Source: JBCDCY01 sp039180875
Lineage (GTDB): Bacteria > Pseudomonadota > Alphaproteobacteria > Rhodobacterales > Rhodobacteraceae
DNA length: 64,000 bases
Direction of reading: 5' to 3'
Assembly (NCBI GenBank): GCA_039180875.1
Contig: JBCDCY010000003.1
Coordinates: 310,001 to 374,000 of the forward strand
The notes beneath the pieces were generated by a model. That model was not told the origin of the DNA, made no database searches, and worked only from the letters and a program-made list of their open reading frames with translations. Made by a program: the position numbers and the translations under genes. This document shows, piece after piece, positions 60,003 through 64,000 of this stretch (position 1 is its first letter; the number at the start of each line of letters is the position of its first letter).

Positions 60003-60842
60003 ATGACCCACCCAGCCTTCACATCGGATGCGGTCGCCGTGGTGACCGGCGCCGCCTCGGGCATCGGCCTCGCCGCCGCGACCAAATTCGCCGGGATGGG
60101 CATGCGGCTCGTGCTGGTCGACCGGGCCGAGGACGCCTTGGCCGCGGCCGAAAGCGCGGTGCAGGCGGCGGGAGCGGCCGAGGTGATGACCTCTTCCACC
60201 GACGTCGCCGACCGGGCGCAGGTCGAGGCGTTGGAGGCGGCGGTGACCGCGCGGTTCGGCGGGACGGACGTGCTGATGAACAACGCCGGGATCGGCGGGC
60301 GCTCCAGCTGCCTCGGCGATTACGCGGACTGGCAGGCGATCCTCAACGTGAACTTCCTGGGCGCCCTGCACGGCACCCAGGTCTTCGCCCCCGGCATGGT
60401 GGCCCGCGGCCGCCCTGGCGCAATCGTCAACACCGGCTCGAAACAGGGCATCACCACGCCCCCCGGAAACCCGGCCTACAACGTCTCGAAAGCCGCGCTC
60501 AAAGCCTTCACCGAGGCGCTGGCGCACGAGCTTCGGGGCACCGAGAATTGCCGGATTAGCGCCCATCTGCTGATCCCGGGCTTCGTCCACACCGGCCTCA
60601 CCGGCTTGGCGGAGAAACCGCCGGCCGCCTGGACGGCGGAGCAGACGGCGGACTTCTTCCTCGAGAGCATGGCGCGGGGCGACTTCTACATCCTTTGCCC
60701 CGACAACGACGTGCCCCGGGCGCTCGACGAAAAGCGCATGGCCTGGGCGATGGGCGATATCATCGAGAACCGCCCGCCGCTCAGCCGCTGGCATCCGGAC
60801 TACAAAGACGCCTTCGCAGCCTTCATCGACGCCAAGAGCTAG
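60003..60842 (+). CDS. Short-chain dehydrogenase/reductase
   Basis: 279 residues, classical SDR: VVTGAASGIGLAAATKFAGM, NNAGIGGRSS, catalytic Tyr/Lys in AYNVSKAALKAFTEALAHEL. The C-terminal WTAEQTADFFLESMARGDFY segment is found in SDRs of unknown substrate. Its TAG stop shares the palindromic CTAG with the stop of the convergent TRAP permease. Confidence 0.9.
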   Translation: MTHPAFTSDAVAVVTGAASGIGLAAATKFAGMGMRLVLVDRAEDALAAAESAVQAAGAAEVMTSSTDVADRAQVEALEAAVTARFGGTDVLMNNAGIGGRSSCLGDYADWQAILNVNFLGALHGTQVFAPGMVARGRPGAIVNTGSKQGITTPPGNPAYNVSKAALKAFTEALAHELRGTENCRISAHLLIPGFVHTGLTGLAEKPPAAWTAEQTADFFLESMARGDFYILCPDNDVPRALDEKRMAWAMGDIIENRPPLSRWHPDYKDAFAAFIDAKS

Positions 60843-62971
60843 GACGCGCTGCCGACCCCTAGCGGGCGGCGGCGCTGCCAGAGGAAGGCGGCCCCCAGCA
60901 CCACCAGCCCGGCGATGTCGGTGCGCCAGTCGCCGGCGATCATCAGGAGCGCGCCCGCGAGCAGCGCCAGCCGGGCGACCGCAGAGGCCGGGCCGAGGAA
61001 CCAGCCCTGCACCGCGCCGGCGAGCAGATAGACCCCCACCAGCGCGGTCGCGGCGTTGCGCAGGATCACGTACCAGGGCGCCTCCATCAGCAGGCCGGGG
61101 CTGTAGAAGAACATGAAGGGCACGATGAAGGCGGCGAGCCCGACGCGGAAGCTCGCGACCGAGGTGCGCATCGGCTCCGACCCCGCGATCGCCGCCCCGG
61201 CATAGGCGGCGAGCGCCACCGGCGGGGTGATGGCCGAGACGACGGCGAAGTAGAAGACGAAGAAATGCGCGACCAGCGGCGCGATGCCGATCTCGATCAG
61301 GCCCGGCGCCACAACCGAGGCCGCCACCGCATAGGCTGCCGTGGTCGGCATCCCCATGCCGAGGATCACCGCGATCACCATGGCGAAGACCAGCGCCAGA
61401 AGCTGGCTCGTCTCCGCCAGATCGAACAGCAGGGCGGAAAACCGCGCCCCCACACCGGTGAGCGAGATCACCCCGACGATCAGACCGGCGCAGGCGCAGA
61501 CCGTGATGATCTGGATCGACATCTGGGCGCCGTTGCCCAGCGCCTCGACCACCCGCCGCGGGCCCATGGCGTGGGGCGTGAGCCAGCTCACCACCGCTGC
61601 CGCGACGATCGCCAACGTCCCCGCCCGGATCACCGAATAGCCGGAGAAGAGCGCCCCGATCAGGATGATGATCGGGATGAAGAGATAGGCCTGGCGCACC
61701 AGATCGCGGAACTTCGGCAATTCGTCGGCCGCCATGCCGCGCATGCCGGTCCGGCTCGCCTCGAAATCGACCATGAAGTAGATCGAGGCGAAGTAGAGCA
61801 CAGCGGGGATCAGCGCCGCCACGACGAGCTCGGTGTAGGGAATGCCGGTGATCTCGGCCATGATGAAGGCGCCGGCACCCATGATCGGCGGCATGATCTG
61901 ACCGCCGGTGGAGGCTGCCGCCTCGATCGCGCCGGCCGATTGCGGCTTGTAGCCTACCCGCTTCATCAACGGGATGGTGAGCGAACCGGTGGAGACCACG
62001 TTGCCGGCCGAGGTGCCGTTGATCATCCCCATCAGGCCCGAGGCGAAGACCGAGACCTTGGCCGGCCCGCCGCGGGCCCGCCCCGCCGCGGCGAAGGCGA
62101 AGTTCACGAAGTAGTCGCCCACCTTGGAGGTCTGCAGGAACGCCGCGAAGACGATGAAGAGGATGATGTAGGTGGACGACACCGCCGTGGTCGGCCCGAG
62201 CACCCCGTTGTCGGTGAAGATGTAGCTGAAGAAGCGCTTCGGCCCGTAGCCGTTGTGCTCCAGAAATCCCGGCAGCCAGGGGCCGAGGAACGAATAGGCG
62301 ATGAAGATGAGCGCGATGACGACCAGGGCGAGGCCGGCGACGCGGCGGGTGAGCTCGAGGATCAGCAGGACGAGCACGAAGGCCGCCCAGGCGTTGTTGG
62401 GATCGGCAAACGGCGTGCCGGCCCTGAGGCGCAGGCTGAAGGCATCGAGGCTGATCAGGATGAAGCCGCTCCCCACCAATGTCGCAACGATCAGCGCTGC
62501 ATCGGCGAGGCTGACGCGGCCGGAGACGGCGGGGGCGAGCCAGCTCGTCCCGACCGCCACAATGGCGCCCGCCGCCAGCGACCAGCCGAAGAGCGTGACG
62601 GCCCAGCCCGGGCCCGGCGGTTCCGCCGCCGTCGCCATAGCGGCGAGAGCGGCGGCGGCGACAGCGACCGCCGCCAGCGCGAGTCCTCCGGTCGCCCGGG
62701 CGACCGTGGGCGTGCGCGCCGCCTCCGACGCCACTGACAACAGGCTCAGCCCGAAGCCGAGGATCAGGGCCCCGGCGACGTGCAGGATGCGAAACGTCCA
62801 GGTCTCGAGCGGGGCGATGTTGAGGGTGTAGAGGTGCCAGCCCGCGTAAAGGACGCAGAGCACCAGGACCGCGCGTTGCAGCAGGTTGCGCGGCGGCGCC
62901 TCGGACGCCGTCTCCTCCCCCTCGCTGGCGAGGGACAAGGTACCGGCTGGATCGCTCTCTAGCTTGCTCAC
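60839..62971 (-). CDS. TRAP transporter permease, 4TM/12TM fusion (system 2)
   Basis: 710 residues from the GTG at 62971, preceded by a G-rich GGTGGGGG; GTG 62983 or TTG 62986 are alternatives. The N-terminal DctQ-like part joins the DctM core with GPAKVSVFASGLMGMINGTS, GSLTIPLMKRVGYKPQSAGA, IEAAASTGGQIMPPIMGAGA, MGMPTTAAYAVAASVVAPG and SAITPPVALAAYAGAAIAGS. Partner of the TAXI protein upstream. Related to, but clearly distinct from, system 1 at 40841. Confidence 0.93.
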   Translation of the reverse strand: MSKLESDPAGTLSLASEGEETASEAPPRNLLQRAVLVLCVLYAGWHLYTLNIAPLETWTFRILHVAGALILGFGLSLLSVASEAARTPTVARATGGLALAAVAVAAAALAAMATAAEPPGPGWAVTLFGWSLAAGAIVAVGTSWLAPAVSGRVSLADAALIVATLVGSGFILISLDAFSLRLRAGTPFADPNNAWAAFVLVLLILELTRRVAGLALVVIALIFIAYSFLGPWLPGFLEHNGYGPKRFFSYIFTDNGVLGPTTAVSSTYIILFIVFAAFLQTSKVGDYFVNFAFAAAGRARGGPAKVSVFASGLMGMINGTSAGNVVSTGSLTIPLMKRVGYKPQSAGAIEAAASTGGQIMPPIMGAGAFIMAEITGIPYTELVVAALIPAVLYFASIYFMVDFEASRTGMRGMAADELPKFRDLVRQAYLFIPIIILIGALFSGYSVIRAGTLAIVAAAVVSWLTPHAMGPRRVVEALGNGAQMSIQIITVCACAGLIVGVISLTGVGARFSALLFDLAETSQLLALVFAMVIAVILGMGMPTTAAYAVAASVVAPGLIEIGIAPLVAHFFVFYFAVVSAITPPVALAAYAGAAIAGSEPMRTSVASFRVGLAAFIVPFMFFYSPGLLMEAPWYVILRNAATALVGVYLLAGAVQGWFLGPASAVARLALLAGALLMIAGDWRTDIAGLVVLGAAFLWQRRRPLGVGSAS

Positions 62972-63014
62972 GACGGCCCCCACCAAACGCAGTTGCCGAA
63001 TACTACAATGTGAA

Positions 63015-63045
63015 ACGCGCCCGGGCCACCTGGGACCGGGCGCGT
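63015..63045 (-). promoter_or_regulatory. Intercistronic hairpin, TAXI SBP 2 to permease
   Basis: Perfect 10-bp stem (ACGCGCCCGG at 63015-63024 with its complement at 63036-63045), followed on the minus strand by TTTCA. It lies 26 bases after the binding-protein stop; probable attenuator or mRNA end stabiliser. Confidence 0.65.
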
Positions 63046-63070
63046 CATTGAGCGAGGTGTGTGCGCTGTC

Positions 63071-64000
63071 TTAGCCCTGGAGCTCAGCCGGCACGTCGAA
63101 GCCGTTCTCCTGGAACCAGCGCACGGCGCCCGGATGCCACGGGATGATGTTGTTCTTGTCGAAGTTCTCCGGCAGCGTCTCGGTCGCGGCCTTGTGGATC
63201 TCCAGCATCTTGGCATTGTTCGACATCACCGCGTCGACCACGGCATAGACGAAGCTCTCCGGCAGATCGGCATGGCCGATGGCGAAGTTCCACATCGAGA
63301 CGCTGGAATGATCCTCCGTCATCGAGGGATACGTGCCGGCCGGGATGGTGAAGGGCGAGACCGGTTGCGTGTCGACGACGCTCGCCGCCTCATCGGCCGT
63401 GAAGCCGAAATAGGTGACGTCGTTCTGCGCCTCAACCTGGCTGAAGGCCGGGAACGGCACGCCGGCGGCCCAGAAATAGACGTCGATCAGACCGTCCTGC
63501 AGCTGTCCGGCGAGGTCCGCGGCGCCGCCGTGGCGGATTTCGACGGTCTTGCCGAGCCCCTCGAGGATGCGCGGCCAGTAGGTGCCTGGGGTGCCGCCCG
63601 CCGGGCCGACGCCGACGACGGCGCCCTCCGGAATGTCGGCGATGCTGGCGATGCCGGAGCTTTCCAGGGTGATGGCGTGGAAAGCCGTCTGATACATCGG
63701 GAAGAGCGCACGGATCTGGTCGTGCTTCAGCCCGGGGGCGAGCGCGCTGTCTCCGTTGATCGCGTCGAAAGCGGGGCCCATGGTGACCATCGCCATGTCG
63801 AGATCGCCGGATTGCACGAGCGCGGCATTCTGCACCGGTCCGCCTGTCACCTCGGCGCCGCCCGGGATGTCGAGCAGGTCCGAAACCATGTTGGTCCAGC
63901 CCGAGCCGTAGACGAAATAGGTACCGCCCTGGCTCGCCGTGCCGACCGAGAAGCTGTCCGGCCAATCGCTCCGATCCTGCGCGCTGGCGGCTGGTGCCAC
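63071..64000 (-). CDS. TAXI family TRAP transporter substrate-binding protein (system 2, 5' end outside window)
   Basis: The last 309-310 residues of a TAXI protein, open to the right edge. The visible part starts inside the signal peptide (APAASAQDRSDWPD follows cleavage features) and continues SFSVGTASQGGTYFVYGSGW, TGGPVQNAALVQSGDLDMAM, VGVGPAGGTPGTYWPRILEG and TTD-like C-terminal segments (NFDKNNIIPWHPGAVRWFQE). Binds an organic anion in the periplasm for the permease 99 bases downstream. Ligand unknown. Confidence 0.88.
   Translation of the reverse strand: MAPAASAQDRSDWPDSFSVGTASQGGTYFVYGSGWTNMVSDLLDIPGGAEVTGGPVQNAALVQSGDLDMAMVTMGPAFDAINGDSALAPGLKHDQIRALFPMYQTAFHAITLESSGIASIADIPEGAVVGVGPAGGTPGTYWPRILEGLGKTVEIRHGGAADLAGQLQDGLIDVYFWAAGVPFPAFSQVEAQNDVTYFGFTADEAASVVDTQPVSPFTIPAGTYPSMTEDHSSVSMWNFAIGHADLPESFVYAVVDAVMSNNAKMLEIHKAATETLPENFDKNNIIPWHPGAVRWFQENGFDVPAELQG

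Overview
The window is one continuous, very GC-rich bacterial stretch with tightly packed genes: many pairs share TGATG, ATGA or GTGA at the stop/start, and GTG and TTG starts are common. Gene content (mreBCD-mrdA-rodA, Ugp importer, BCKDH, two TAXI-type TRAP systems, Liv-type ABC importer) and a recurring intergenic element (GCCTCCGGCGGGG followed by a hairpin beginning GATATTT) point to an alphaproteobacterium, most likely Rhodobacterales-like. This placement is inference. I see no rRNA, tRNA, CRISPR array, prophage or transposase.

Layout. 1-7.9 kb (minus): end of a DUF3253-like gene, a DmpA-type P1 peptidase, a GhrA-like reductase and the cell-elongation operon mreB-mreC-mreD-mrdA-rodA. 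8-13.2 kb: cupin, aldehyde dehydrogenase, two sulfotransferase-like genes, Tat-exported multicopper oxidase. 13.3-25.3 kb: a fatty-acid/acyl-CoA block. Acyl-CoA dehydrogenase, thiolase and FadB run leftward. A TetR regulator, acyl-CoA synthetase, AmpG/PAT-like transporter and membrane protein run rightward. A leftward SCP2-like/beta-propeller/serine hydrolase operon follows, and its upstream region carries a near copy of the TetR-region operator. 25.6-29.8 kb: ugpBAEC. 30.1-35 kb: branched-chain 2-oxoacid dehydrogenase complex with its Lpd. 35.2-39.7 kb: DUF899 protein, a sensor kinase/OmpR-type regulator pair, and two divergent secreted proteins of unknown function behind a 10-bp tandem repeat. 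39.7-43.2 kb: TAXI TRAP transporter 1.

43.3-58 kb looks like an aromatic/phenylpropanoid utilisation locus. A nine-gene leftward transcription unit carries an aldehyde dehydrogenase, LivKHMGF importer, second aldehyde dehydrogenase, coniferyl-alcohol-dehydrogenase-like SDR and flotillin. It is faced by an AraC regulator, then a PaaX regulator divergent from an acyl-CoA ligase coupled to a cytosolic reductive-dehalogenase-like iron-sulfur protein. 58.1-64 kb: aldo/keto reductase, SnoaL-like protein with a tiny membrane protein, an SDR and TAXI TRAP transporter 2 (cut by the window edge).

Most notable: the ligase/RdhA-like pair beside PaaX, the shared TetR operator linking beta-oxidation to the SCP2 operon, the two-component/secreted-protein unit, the LivF with a long C-terminal tail, and strong hairpins after all four substrate-binding-protein genes.
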